From contig NZ_BNED01000005.1 in NCBI RefSeq assembly GCF_016755875.1, forward strand, positions 1,302,001 through 1,366,000: DNA of 64,000 bases, read 5' to 3'. This DNA comes from Streptomyces spororaveus. GTDB taxonomy: Bacteria > Actinomycetota > Actinomycetes > Streptomycetales > Streptomycetaceae. Below, piece after piece: positions 18,401-26,726 of the stretch. Positions within the stretch are counted from its first letter, which is position 1; the number at the start of each line of letters is the position of its first letter. Under the pieces are notes generated by a model. That model saw only the letters and a program-made list of their open reading frames with translations. It ran no database searches and had not been told where the DNA came from. Made by a program: the position numbers and the translations under genes.

Positions 18401-19733
18401 GTCCGAAATATGCCTTCCGCATGCGGTCGACGCGGACGGCACACGGGGGGCGCTGTGGGCCAACGACTCGCTGCGGCTGGTCGACCTGCCGCGGCAGAAG
18501 GTGCTCTCCACCGTCCCCTCGGCCTTCACCAGCGGGTCGAACCTGCTGGCATCGGCCGACGGCAGGCTCTCCCACGTCAAGTGGCAGGACTCCGTGATCA
18601 CCTACACCGAACTGCCCGTCGGAGAATCAGTACTCCAGGTGGGCCAGCAGATCCTCACCCACGACGGCGGCAGAACGATCAGCCTGCTCGGCGACGGCTC
18701 CGCGCTGCAGGTACGGCCCACGGCACCGGGCGCCAACGACCAGCTCATCGCCGAGGCCCCGCGCCGGACGCCGTACCGGAAGCCCGGCAGCACCGACCTC
18801 ATGAGGCTGAGCAAGGACGGCCGTCTTCTGGCCGACCTGGAGGGGCCCAACGTGGTGTCCGTCCTCGACGCCTCCACCCTGCGCCGGCTGGCCACCATCA
18901 CCGCGGCCGAGCCGCCGGCCCAGGACACCACGCCATCGATCCTGCGAACGGGCGAGGAACCGGACTTCCGGCACTTCTTCGACGTCGCCGGCAACGTCCT
19001 GACGGTATCCGGGACCATGGTCCAGCAGTGGGACGCGCGTACGGGACGGGAACTCGCCCACTACGACGCGAAAGCCCTGCTGCCCACCACGGGATCCGAG
19101 CCGCGGACCAACATCGGCCCCTACCCGGCCCCGAACAAGGTCACCGTGACCGTCTGGGGCGACCCGTCGGTCCGCATCGTCGACATCACCACGGGCACCG
19201 TCACGGAGACCGTCCGCACCACCGAGGACGTCCTCGCCGTGCAGTTCGACCCCAGCGGCCGCTACTTCGGGCTGATGCGCCGGGGCTCGGTCGTCGAGCT
19301 GTGGCGGCGCGACCCGCTGCGCAAGGAGATAGGTCCGCTGCGCAGCACCGCCGAGGACTCCGACACCCCGACCGTCACCCGGTTCCGAGACGGCGACGGC
19401 CACTTCCTGATCGCCGCCGACAACGCCGTGCGGACCTACGGCATCGAGGAACGCGCCCTCCTGGAGTCGTACGAATTCGGTCAGCCGCCGAACCCGATCC
19501 CGACCTCCGTCTTCGGCTCCGGCATCCGTCCGTACTCCTTCGTGGACGTCTCCAGGGACGCCTCGACGGTGATCTACGCCGACCCCTCCGGCCCCGGCGG
19601 TGTCCTGTCGCTCGACCCCGGGGCGTGGCAGCGCGACCTGTGCAAGACCATCGGCAACCGGACGTTCACCGCCGAGGAGCGCAGGGGCCTCCCGGTCCGT
19701 GTCCCGGCGCGGCCGGTGTGCCCGGCGGGCTGA
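15441..19733 (+). CDS. Trypsin-like protease / nSTAND NTPase / membrane-anchored beta-propeller fusion
   Basis: 1430 aa. Domain order: trypsin-like protease (about 10-205) with triad His46 (TCAHVV), Asp100 (GGDMAVLRL) and Ser173 (GFSGTPVW); nSTAND1 NTPase (about 220-640) with Walker A GASGSGKSS (Lys269) and Walker B VVVDQFEE (Asp357); a membrane helix at about 663-685 preceded by RARRVR; then a WD40-like beta-propeller (about 720-1420). Positive charge before the helix puts protease and NTPase inside and propeller outside. STAND proteins use ATP-driven clustering to activate an effector, here presumably proteolysis after the propeller senses a ligand. It is coupled to the TTA-containing trypco1 gene. 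Confidence 0.87.
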   Translation: MTEPQASQGVGPKTLNAAVLRIRDGRGDPVGLGFLISPELALTCAHVVSAALGTPQDEEPSPASRIRVDLPLASPVAPDGVGVTASVERWLPPREEGGGDMAVLRLDAPLPGARPVRLIEAEQVWGHPVRAFGFPTGRPGGVWHSGVLREAQAHGWIQADLAGGGYPVSRGFSGTPVWDEDRVGVVGMIAVAEAGRPPVSYLIPTAGILQAWPELRPLTLPPSPFRSLTAFRESDAPHFHGRRAESEELDLALAGEPWVTIVGASGSGKSSLALAGVVPRLRRSGAAAVVVRPTHGSSPLAVLAAALLPLLEPELSETQRLARISDLTGVLRGGGLADVVARVLDLSGSRRLLVVVDQFEELLALAAEAVDELADVLFGDTLPRPVRVLTTLRADFLETALAHPRLGAVIGRRVHALGPLGPERLREVVTAPVDAVPSVRYETGLVDRILQDTGTEPGALPLLGFALDLLWREQRGGLLTYEAYQDLGGVTGALSLHADRVWAEYVPEADAPVAQRLFTQLIRVPVGSPAATRRLALRGDLSEEQWQVAQRLAATRLLVTGRSAEGGETVELTHEALIGGWERLARWVESDRSFLVWRESLRHDMDRWERAERAAELLPTKVTLAGAGQWVPRRAGDLSPAERAYLEAGRAHQRSRARRVRGAWSAVSFIVVLTVLLGSLFLVTRQESRDRDALATSRSLTQASQDAAATDPAQSVMLALAAYRTSPTQEARNQLLRLHLAYADKSRVVSGLLGTVLSMQGSLDGNVVLATSKNGRATLFTGVTTGRIRSAQVPSVGQVKYPLVSADGKRAGYVQEDGVAAWFPVHADREEPMGELHKLAPAPAAAVGTDKGLAPTMSVDGTLIVQRVQDHLVWWDLDSGAIARSTRAPEDHPDGSMDDLWIGADNRTLLLRRHRAGTNNTTLLAYDPATEATRAIAGGVDVIELSGDRTAAVACTEQGGGAAVTLLRISDGAPQGKPYVETEKRYRSEICLPHAVDADGTRGALWANDSLRLVDLPRQKVLSTVPSAFTSGSNLLASADGRLSHVKWQDSVITYTELPVGESVLQVGQQILTHDGGRTISLLGDGSALQVRPTAPGANDQLIAEAPRRTPYRKPGSTDLMRLSKDGRLLADLEGPNVVSVLDASTLRRLATITAAEPPAQDTTPSILRTGEEPDFRHFFDVAGNVLTVSGTMVQQWDARTGRELAHYDAKALLPTTGSEPRTNIGPYPAPNKVTVTVWGDPSVRIVDITTGTVTETVRTTEDVLAVQFDPSGRYFGLMRRGSVVELWRRDPLRKEIGPLRSTAEDSDTPTVTRFRDGDGHFLIAADNAVRTYGIEERALLESYEFGQPPNPIPTSVFGSGIRPYSFVDVSRDASTVIYADPSGPGGVLSLDPGAWQRDLCKTIGNRTFTAEERRGLPVRVPARPVCPAG

Positions 19734-19740
19734 TGTGCCC

Positions 19741-19770
19741 GATCCACCGGGCCCGATGGCCCGGCGGATC
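19741..19770. terminator. Bidirectional terminator hairpin
   Basis: Outer arms GATCC (19741-19745) and GGATC (19766-19770), then inner arms CCGGGCC (19747-19753) and GGCCCGG (19758-19764), with loop CGAT. It lies between the convergent nSTAND and thioredoxin genes. Confidence 0.75.
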
Positions 19771-19792
19771 CTCGGGCCTCGTACCGCGGGCC

Positions 19793-20200
19793 TCAGGCCT
19801 CCGCGGTGCCGGGGGCCCCGCTGCCGGAGCCCTGGGAGCCCTGCTGCTCCGCGGCGATCTTCGCGCGGACCTCGTCCATGTCGAGGGCCCGGGCCTGGCC
19901 GATGAGGTCCGTCAGGGCCGCCTCCGGCAGCGCGCCGGGCTGCGCGAAGATGGCCACCTGGTCCCGGACGATCATCAGCGTCGGGATCGAGGTGATCTGG
20001 AAGGCCCCGGCCAGCTCCTGCTGCGCCTCGGTGTCCACCTTGGCGAACACGAGGTCGGGATGGGCCTCGGAGGCCCGCTCGTAGACCGGGGCGAACTGCA
20101 GGCACGGCCGGCACCAGCCCGCCCAGAAGTCGATCAGCACGAACGGGTTCTCGCTGACCGTCTGGTCGAAGTTTTCCTTGGTGAGCTCGACTGTAGCCAC
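19793..20200 (-). CDS. Thioredoxin
   Basis: 135 aa, cytoplasmic. Standard thioredoxin fold with the active site WCRPC at about residues 31-35, in place of the common WCGPC, and the cis-proline in SIPTLMI. A charged, Gln/Gly/Ser-rich tail extends the C-terminus by about 25 residues. It reduces protein disulfides using thioredoxin reductase, which is not in this window. The GTG start has AGGAGG 10 nt upstream. The Arg in CxxC should shift the redox potential and partner choice. Confidence 0.88.
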   Translation of the reverse strand: MATVELTKENFDQTVSENPFVLIDFWAGWCRPCLQFAPVYERASEAHPDLVFAKVDTEAQQELAGAFQITSIPTLMIVRDQVAIFAQPGALPEAALTDLIGQARALDMDEVRAKIAAEQQGSQGSGSGAPGTAEA

Positions 20201-20303
20201 GGTGTCCAGACCTCCTGATTGAGCCGTCTGCTCCTTGAACGAACGTCGTGCCTTCCGCATTCCGCCCGCGCGGGGGCGGAGCCGGGACCTCCCCGGACAC
20301 CGC

Positions 20304-21743
20304 CTAGAACGGGTGGCCGGCGGGGGTGCTGCGGAGCGTGGTCCAGCGCAGTTCCGTGAAGGCGTCCAGGTTCGCCTCGCCGCCGAAGCGGGCACCGGTG
20401 CCGGAGGCTCCGACTCCGCCGAACGGGGCGACGGCCTCGTCGTTCACCGTCTGGTCGTTGACGTGGGCGATCCCGGTCGGGATCCGGTCGGCCAGGTCGA
20501 GCCCGCGCGCCGCATCCCGGGTCACGATGCCGAGGGAGAGGCCGTAGGGGCCCGCCGACGCCAGCGCCACCGCCTCCTCCTCCGTCGCGAAGGACCGTAC
20601 GGGCGCCACCGGACCGAAGACCTCCTCGGTGTAGGCGGGGGTGTCGTCGGCGACGCCGGCCAGCACGGTCGGCCGGTAGAACAGGTCCCGGTGCGTGCCG
20701 CCGGCCACGAGCTTGGCCCCCTGCCCGGTGCTGGCCTCCACCAGGGCGTGGACCCGGTCCAGCTGGGCGCGGTCGATCAGCGGGCCCAGGTGGACCCGCT
20801 CGCGGAACGGGTCCCCCACGGCCAGTTCCTCGGCGCGCGCGGCGAGCCGCTCGACGTACTCGTCGTAGAGCGAGGCGTGCACGAGGTGGCGCCCCGCGGT
20901 CATGCAGATCTGGCCCTGGTGGAAGAAGGAGCCCCAGGAGGCCTGGGCGACGGCGGACTCGATGTCGGCGTCGCGGAGTACGACGAGGGCCGAGTTCCCG
21001 CCCAACTCCAGGTGGACTCGCTTGAGGTGACGCCCCGCCAGTTCACCGACGGACCGGCCCGCCGCGGTGGATCCGGTGAAGGACACCACCCGGACGCCCG
21101 GGTCGGCGACCACGGCGGCGCCCGTCCCGGCGCCGCCGGGCAGCACCTGCAGCAGCCCGCCCGGCAGCCCGGCCGCGGCGAAGACCGCGGCGAGCGCGAG
21201 ACCGCCGCAGACGGCGGTGCGCCGGTCCGGCTTGAGCAGCACCGCGTTGCCGAGTGCCAGCGCCGGCGCGACCGAGCGGATCGCCAGGATCAGCGGGGCG
21301 TTGAAGGGGGCCACGACCCCGACCACCCCGGCCGGCACCCGGCGGGTGAAGGACAGCCGGGGCGCCTCGCTCGGCAGCACCTGCCCCGCGGGGCGGGAGG
21401 CCAGCGCGGCGGCCTCGTAGCACTCCTGCGCGGCGACGTGCAGCTCGAAGTCGGCCTTGCCGGGTATCGAGCCGGACTCGCGGACCAGCCATTCCCGCAG
21501 CTCGTCGGCGTGGGCGGCGAACAGGTCCCCGGCGCGGCGCAGCACGGCCGCCCGCTCCGGGTGGGTGGTGCGCGCCCAGTCCCGCTGCGCCGCGCGGGCC
21601 CGTACGGCGGCCTCCGCCACATCGGCGGGTGCGGCGAGGTCGATGGTGGCGAGGGTGCGGCCGGTGGCGGGTTCGACGACCGGGGCGGAGCCGCCGGTGA
21701 AAGTGGGTCCGTCCTGCCAGAGCGTCGGATCGAGGAGCGGCAT
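20304..21743 (-). CDS. Aldehyde dehydrogenase, benzaldehyde/vanillin dehydrogenase-like
   Basis: 479 aa from the ATG at 21743, with GGAGG 9 nt upstream. NAD(P)-dependent oxidation of an aldehyde to the acid. Visible motifs are the cofactor-binding VVSFTGSTAAGRSVGE, the general base in HLELGGNSALVVL, and catalytic Cys280 in GQICMTAGR. GQICM and the short spacing resemble benzaldehyde and vanillin dehydrogenases. It lies 154 bp downstream of the thiolase gene on the same strand, which suggests catabolism of an aromatic or acyl substrate. The exact substrate is uncertain. Confidence 0.85.
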   Translation of the reverse strand: MPLLDPTLWQDGPTFTGGSAPVVEPATGRTLATIDLAAPADVAEAAVRARAAQRDWARTTHPERAAVLRRAGDLFAAHADELREWLVRESGSIPGKADFELHVAAQECYEAAALASRPAGQVLPSEAPRLSFTRRVPAGVVGVVAPFNAPLILAIRSVAPALALGNAVLLKPDRRTAVCGGLALAAVFAAAGLPGGLLQVLPGGAGTGAAVVADPGVRVVSFTGSTAAGRSVGELAGRHLKRVHLELGGNSALVVLRDADIESAVAQASWGSFFHQGQICMTAGRHLVHASLYDEYVERLAARAEELAVGDPFRERVHLGPLIDRAQLDRVHALVEASTGQGAKLVAGGTHRDLFYRPTVLAGVADDTPAYTEEVFGPVAPVRSFATEEEAVALASAGPYGLSLGIVTRDAARGLDLADRIPTGIAHVNDQTVNDEAVAPFGGVGASGTGARFGGEANLDAFTELRWTTLRSTPAGHPF

Positions 21744-21897
21744 GGCGCGGGGCCTCCGGGTGGGGATGGGCGGGGCGGGGGGGGCGGCAGCACGCGCCAT
21801 CGTGCCAGACCGGAGGCTCCACATCTGTTCAGTTATTGGGCAGTTGACGCCGAGCGGTGACCGGAAACGATCGACGCCCGGGGGGCACCGGCCCGGG

Positions 21898-23097
21898 TCA
21901 GCGCTCCAGGACGAGGGCGATGCCCTGCCCGACGCCGATGCACAGGGCCGCCATGCCGGTGCCGGATCCCGCCGCCGCCAGCTGGTGCGCCACGGAACCC
22001 GCCAGCCGGGCGCCCGAGGCGCCGAGCGGGTGGCCGATCGCGATGGCGCCGCCCCGCGGGTTGACCACGGCCGGGTCGAGCTCCGGCCAGGCCGCCAGGC
22101 AGCCCAACGCCTGTGCGGCGAAAGCCTCGTTCAGCTCGAAGGCGGTCAGATCGGCGAGCCCGCGGCCGGACTTGGCGAGCGCCCGCTGGACGGCGTCCAC
22201 CGGGCCCAGTCCGAAGAGCTGGGGCTCGATTCCGGTGACGGCGGACGCGCTGATCCGGGCGAGCGGCTCCCGGCCGGTGGCCGCCAGGCCCGCCTCGTCG
22301 GTCAACAGCAGTGCGGCGGCTCCGTCGTTGAGCGGGGAGGCGTTGCCGGCCGTGACCGTGCCCGTGCCGTCCGTGCGGAAGGCCGGCTTCAGGCGGGCCA
22401 GCGCCTCCGGAGTGGAACCCTCCCGGATGCACTCGTCCCGCACCAGGTCCGCGCCGGGGTACGGGACGACCTCGCCGTCGTAGAGCCCGGCGGACCAGGC
22501 GGCCGCCGCCTTGCGGTGGCTCTCCAGGGCGAAGGCGTCCTGCGCCTCGCGGGTGATGCCGTGCTTGTCCGCGACGAGTTCGGCGCCCTCGCCGAGCGAG
22601 CCGGTCCACTCCTCGGGCATGCGCGGGTTGGTCATGCGCCAGCCCAGGGTGGTGGACCACATCTGCTGGTGCCCGGCCGGGAAGGCCCGCTCCGGCTTCT
22701 GCACGACCCAGGGGGCGCGGCTCATCGACTCGACGCCGCCCGCGATGGCCACGGAGGCGTCACCGAGCGCGATGGCGCGGGCGGCCTGGATCACGGCTTC
22801 GAGGCCGGAGCCGCACAGCCGGTTGACGGTGACCCCGGGGACGCTCACCGGCAGCCCGGCCAGCAGCACCGCCATGCGGGCCACGTCCCGGTTGTCCTCG
22901 CCCGCGCCGTTGGCGTCGCCGAAGACGACGTCGTCGATGCGGGCCGGGTCGAGGTCCGGCGTACGCTCCACCAGCGCGCGCACGACGTGCGCGGCCAGGT
23001 CGTCCGGCCGGACCCCGGCGAGGGCGCCGCCGAACTTGCCGATCGGGGTGCGGACGGCGTCGACGACGTAGACGTCGCGGACGGTGCGGATGCTCAT
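21898..23097 (-). CDS. Thiolase (acetyl-CoA acyltransferase, PcaF/PaaJ-like)
   Basis: 399 aa. It cleaves a 3-ketoacyl-CoA with CoA, or runs in reverse. The acyl-accepting Cys is in VNRLCGSGLEAV (about residue 90), the catalytic His in NEAFAAQAL ... GHPLGASGAR, and the second Cys in ALCIGVGQG. Length and the segment AGEDNRDVARMAVLLAGLP resemble beta-ketoadipyl-CoA thiolases of aromatic degradation. The ATG at 23097 has GGAG 7 nt upstream. It shares its strand with the aldehyde dehydrogenase gene and the LacI gene upstream. Confidence 0.88.
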   Translation of the reverse strand: MSIRTVRDVYVVDAVRTPIGKFGGALAGVRPDDLAAHVVRALVERTPDLDPARIDDVVFGDANGAGEDNRDVARMAVLLAGLPVSVPGVTVNRLCGSGLEAVIQAARAIALGDASVAIAGGVESMSRAPWVVQKPERAFPAGHQQMWSTTLGWRMTNPRMPEEWTGSLGEGAELVADKHGITREAQDAFALESHRKAAAAWSAGLYDGEVVPYPGADLVRDECIREGSTPEALARLKPAFRTDGTGTVTAGNASPLNDGAAALLLTDEAGLAATGREPLARISASAVTGIEPQLFGLGPVDAVQRALAKSGRGLADLTAFELNEAFAAQALGCLAAWPELDPAVVNPRGGAIAIGHPLGASGARLAGSVAHQLAAAGSGTGMAALCIGVGQGIALVLER

Positions 23098-23282
23098 GGG
23101 GTCTCTCCTGCGCGGATCCGTACGGGCGGTGGCGCGTCGGTGCCGGTGTGGACACCGGGGCACGCCGCCGGGCACGCCCGGTGGGGCGCGCCCGCAGTCT
23201 CCGTCCGTACGTCACCGCCTGTCAACGGCCCTCCAGGGGCGGCCCGGCTTCCGGCCCCGCGCCCCGGGCCGTCCGGGCACCG

Positions 23283-24332
23283 TCAGGTCGACTCCCGGTG
23301 GATGGCGGCCGCCGCCATCAGGTCGTGCCGCTCCGTGACCTCCGACGGCTCGCGCACCGCGTGGTCCACCAGCGAGGCCAGGTGGGCGCCGGTCGGCATC
23401 TCCAGGCGGACCGTGCTCAGCCGGGGCCGCAGCAGCCGCCCTATGAGCAGGTCGTCGGCGCCGATCACGGCGACGTCCTCGGGGACGCGGAGCCCCTCGT
23501 CCTGGAGGGCGCGCATCAGCAGCATCGCGTACTCGTCGTTGTACGCGAACGCCGCGTCCAGCCCGAGCCCGCGCCAGCGGGCGGCGAGATCCGCGGCCGA
23601 TTCCTCGGAGTAGGCCATCGGGAGGGCCACGACCTCGGCGCCCGGCACCGAGCGGGCGCCCGCGAGGCGGGGCACGGAGAACAGCTCCAGGCCCTCCTCC
23701 TCCGGAACGACCACCCCGATCCGTGCGCGCCCGCGCTCGACGAGATGGGCGGCGGCCCGGACGCCGACCTCCTGCTGGTCCATGACGAGGGCGTGCGCCC
23801 CGGGTACGCCGACAGGCCCCATCGTGATCACCGCGCGGGCTCCGGCCCGCTTGAGGGTGGCGACGTTGCGCGCGGAGAGGGAGATCTCGCCGAGGGAGAT
23901 CACGGCCACCGGGCGCAGCTCCGCCCAGGCCCGCACGGCCTCGTCGCCGCTGAGCCCGAGGCTCCCGTACTGCACCACGGTGTAGTCGAGGCGGCGCAGC
24001 GCCCACTGGAGTTCGTTGAGGAAGGTGCTGTAGAGCGGCCCGATCGGCACGTGGGAGGTGGGCAGCAGCACGATCCTCGTGTGTCCGGCGCGCAGACTCC
24101 GGGCGGCGGCGTGCGGGACGTAACCGAGCTCCTCGGCGGCCTCGCGGACCTTGCGGCGGGTCGGCTCGCTGATGCGTACGGCTTCCGCGTTGTTCAGCAC
24201 GTACGAGACCGTCGCGCGCGAGACCCCGGCGAGGCGGGCCACGTCGGCGCTCGTGGGAACGGGGGGCGGCGGCGGGGCGGCCGATCCGGAGGCCGGGGCG
24301 GGAGGCTTCGGCGTTTTCGATGACTGAGACAT
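23283..24332 (-). CDS. LacI family transcriptional regulator
   Basis: 349 aa. A Pro/Ala-rich leader of about 25 residues precedes the helix-turn-helix (SADVARLAGVSRATVSYVLNN, about 28-48) and the hinge region with [15 protein letters not shown]. The effector domain is of the periplasmic-binding type. The gene is divergent from an MFS transporter gene. A perfect 13-bp inverted repeat in the gap is the likely operator, which would give autoregulation and control of the transporter, hydrolase and amidase. The inducer is unknown. Confidence 0.88.
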   Translation of the reverse strand: MSQSSKTPKPPAPASGSAAPPPPPVPTSADVARLAGVSRATVSYVLNNAEAVRISEPTRRKVREAAEELGYVPHAAARSLRAGHTRIVLLPTSHVPIGPLYSTFLNELQWALRRLDYTVVQYGSLGLSGDEAVRAWAELRPVAVISLGEISLSARNVATLKRAGARAVITMGPVGVPGAHALVMDQQEVGVRAAAHLVERGRARIGVVVPEEEGLELFSVPRLAGARSVPGAEVVALPMAYSEESAADLAARWRGLGLDAAFAYNDEYAMLLMRALQDEGLRVPEDVAVIGADDLLIGRLLRPRLSTVRLEMPTGAHLASLVDHAVREPSEVTERHDLMAAAAIHREST

Positions 24333-24398
24333 TGCCGTGGCATCCTTCCAGACCGATTGCGCCCGAGGGCTAGCGGATGGCCGGAAACGAATGCTACA

Positions 24399-24435
24399 CA
24401 GTGGTTACACGAGTCATTGACACGTGTAACCACTG
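24399..24435. promoter_or_regulatory. Perfect inverted repeat, likely LacI-type operator
   Basis: CAGTGGTTACACG (24399-24411) and its exact complement CGTGTAACCACTG (24423-24435) flank an 11-bp AT-rich spacer. It lies 67 bp upstream of the LacI gene and 177 bp upstream of the transporter gene. Confidence 0.7.
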
Positions 24436-24611
24436 CGTCACATCCCACAACGTCCGATGTGTCGACGCCGTACCCCGCCGTGCCGCCGTCCTGTCGCGCT
24501 CCGTCGCACCCCCGCCGTCGCGACGGGGCGGCGCGCACTCCCGCGTATCCCTGCGCGCCCCACCGCGCCTCCCCCTCCCCTCATCCGCCCGCATCTGCCC
24601 AGGAGGGCATC

Positions 24612-25898
24612 GTGGCCCTTTCCTCCCCCGGCGCCGACTCCGCCGCCGCCACCACCGGCGCGAGCCCGGAACCCGACACCGCGCCCGCGGGCGGCGCCGG
24701 ACCCGGCCCCGCACGCCGCGGTCTGCTGCCCCTGCTGCTCCTCGGCAACAGCGCCATGTACGCCCTCTACATCGGCGTGGCCGGCGTCCTGCTCGCGCTC
24801 CAGGTCGAGGACATCGATCCGGCGAACAAAGTGGCGAACTTCGGCCTGATCGCGGGGGTCTCGGCGATCTTCGCCACGGTCTTCAACCCCGTCGCGGGCG
24901 CCCTGTCCGACCGCAGCGGACGGCGCAACCCCTGGATCCTCGGCGGTGGACTCGCCGCCGTACCGGCGATGTTCCTGCTGGGCCTAGCCGATACGATCCT
25001 GCTGATCACGATCGCCTGGTGCCTCGGGCAGGCCGTCATGAACGTCTACCAGGCGGCCATCACCTCCGTGGTCCCCGACCGGGTGCCCCTGGACGCCCGC
25101 GGCAAGGCCTCCGCGGCCGTCGGACTCGGCCTGCCCTTCGGCTCCACCCTCGGCGCACTCATCGGGGCCGCCTTCTCCGAGGACTACCGCACCGGATACC
25201 TCGTCTTCGGCGCGCTGGTGGCGGGCGCCGCCGTGCTCTTCACCGCCTGCGGCCGCGAGCAGCGGCTCCCGGCCCGCGCCCCGATGCCCGTCAGGGAACA
25301 GTTCGCCGCCTTCACCAGCGCGCTGCGCGACCACGACTTCCGGTGGGCCTTCATCGGGCGGGCGCTGCTCGTCCTCGGCTACTTCGCGGTGAGCGGGTAC
25401 CAGCTCTACATCCTGCAGGACCACACCGTGCTGCCCGACGGCATGAAGCCGGAGGCCGCGGTGGCGGTGCTGATGCCGCTGACGAGCGTGGCGATGGTCG
25501 TCTCCACGATCCTCGGCGGGTACCTGTCGGACCGGTTCGACCGCCGCAAGCTCTTCGTCGGCGCCTCCGCGCTGCTGTCGGCCGTCGCGCTCGTCATCCC
25601 GGCCGTGTCGACCAGCTGGACGGCGATGCTGTGCTTCGCCGCGGTCAACGGGCTGGCGTTCGGGTGCTACATGGCGGTGGACACCGCCCTGGTGACCATG
25701 GTGCTGCCCAAGGCCGAGGACGCCGCCCGCGACATGGGCGTGCTCAACATCGCCAACGCCGGGCCGCAGATCATCGCGCCGTTCGTCGCCTCGGTGATCG
25801 TCTCGTTCAGCGGCGGGTACACCGCGCTGTTCGCCGTCGCGGCCGTGCTGGCCGTGGCGGGAGCCCTGGCCGTGAAGCCGATCCGCAGCGTGCGCTGA
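24612..25898 (+). CDS. Major facilitator superfamily transporter
   Basis: 428 aa with about twelve membrane helices. The loop after helix 2 reads GALSDRSGRRNPWIL, and a second copy between the halves reads GGYLSDRFDRRKLF, both the MFS motif A. The RRNPWIL form recalls glycoside/sucrose-type symporters. GTG 24612 has AGGAGG 5 nt upstream. It is the first gene of a plus-strand group with an alpha/beta hydrolase and an amidase, divergent from the LacI regulator. It probably imports a carbon source or exports a product handled by those hydrolases. Confidence 0.85.
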   Translation: MALSSPGADSAAATTGASPEPDTAPAGGAGPGPARRGLLPLLLLGNSAMYALYIGVAGVLLALQVEDIDPANKVANFGLIAGVSAIFATVFNPVAGALSDRSGRRNPWILGGGLAAVPAMFLLGLADTILLITIAWCLGQAVMNVYQAAITSVVPDRVPLDARGKASAAVGLGLPFGSTLGALIGAAFSEDYRTGYLVFGALVAGAAVLFTACGREQRLPARAPMPVREQFAAFTSALRDHDFRWAFIGRALLVLGYFAVSGYQLYILQDHTVLPDGMKPEAAVAVLMPLTSVAMVVSTILGGYLSDRFDRRKLFVGASALLSAVALVIPAVSTSWTAMLCFAAVNGLAFGCYMAVDTALVTMVLPKAEDAARDMGVLNIANAGPQIIAPFVASVIVSFSGGYTALFAVAAVLAVAGALAVKPIRSVR

Positions 25899-25899
25899 C

Positions 25900-25934
25900 G
25901 TACCGCGTACCGCGTACCGCGCACCGCGTACCGA
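25900..25934. repeat. 7-bp tandem repeat directly after the transporter stop
   Basis: Five units of GTACCGC (three exact, two with one change). The array is flanked by two copies of the 14-mer GCGCTGACGTACCG at 25892-25905, which contains the TGA stop, and 25936-25949. Confidence 0.8.
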
Positions 25935-26020
25935 CGCGCTGACGTACCGGCCGGCGCTCCGCACCGGCGACCCGCACCTTCCACCCCTCGACCGACATCC
26001 ACCACCGAGAAAGGCACACC

Positions 26021-26716
26021 GTGCACCTGCACACCCAGACCTGGGGCGAGGGCGACCGCGTCGCCCTGCTGATCCACGGCATCATGGCCGACCACCGGAC
26101 CTGGCGCCGGGTCGGCCCCGCCCTCGCCGACCACGGCTACCGCGTCATCGCCGTGGACCTGCGGGGCCACGGCGCCAGCGGCCGTGGCGAGTACAGCCCC
26201 GAGCTCTTCGCGGACGACGTGGTCGAGACCCTCCCGGCCGGCGCCGAACTCGCCATCGGCCACTCCCTCGGCGGCCTGACCCTGTCGCTCGCCGTGGACC
26301 GGCTGCGGCCGGCCCGGGCCGTGTTCTCCGACCCCGCGTTCCACCTGGCCGCCCCGGCCGAGGGCTTCGGCCCCGAGCTCCTCGCGCAGTTCAAGACGGC
26401 GACCAAGGAGCAGATCCGGGCGATGAGTCCGCGGTGGGACGAGGTGGACGTGGACATCGAGCTGGAGACCCTCGCGGTGTGGGACGAGCGGACCGCGCTG
26501 AGCCTCGCGCCGCTGGCCGGCGCCGACCTGATGCCGGCCGCACCGGTTGTCCCCTCCCTCGTCCAGCTCGCCGACCCGAGCACCCTGATCACGCGGGAGC
26601 GGGCGCAACTGCTCAAGAGCCGCGGTTTCGAGGTGCGTTCGGTCGCCGGAGCGGGACACACCATCCACCGGGACGACTTCGACGCCTTCATGGCCTCGTT
26701 GGAGGGCTGGCTCTAG
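26021..26716 (+). CDS. Alpha/beta hydrolase
   Basis: 231 aa, cytoplasmic. The oxyanion-hole region reads LIHGIMADHRTW, the nucleophile elbow is GHSLGG, and the catalytic His is in GAGHTIHRDD. Cap helices are short. Such enzymes cleave esters, lactones or related bonds. GTG 26021 has GAAAGG 6 nt upstream. It follows the MFS gene by 122 bp and precedes the amidase, which suggests a small catabolic unit under LacI control. The substrate is unknown. Confidence 0.85.
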   Translation: MHLHTQTWGEGDRVALLIHGIMADHRTWRRVGPALADHGYRVIAVDLRGHGASGRGEYSPELFADDVVETLPAGAELAIGHSLGGLTLSLAVDRLRPARAVFSDPAFHLAAPAEGFGPELLAQFKTATKEQIRAMSPRWDEVDVDIELETLAVWDERTALSLAPLAGADLMPAAPVVPSLVQLADPSTLITRERAQLLKSRGFEVRSVAGAGHTIHRDDFDAFMASLEGWL

Positions 26717-26726
26717 AAACCCCCGG

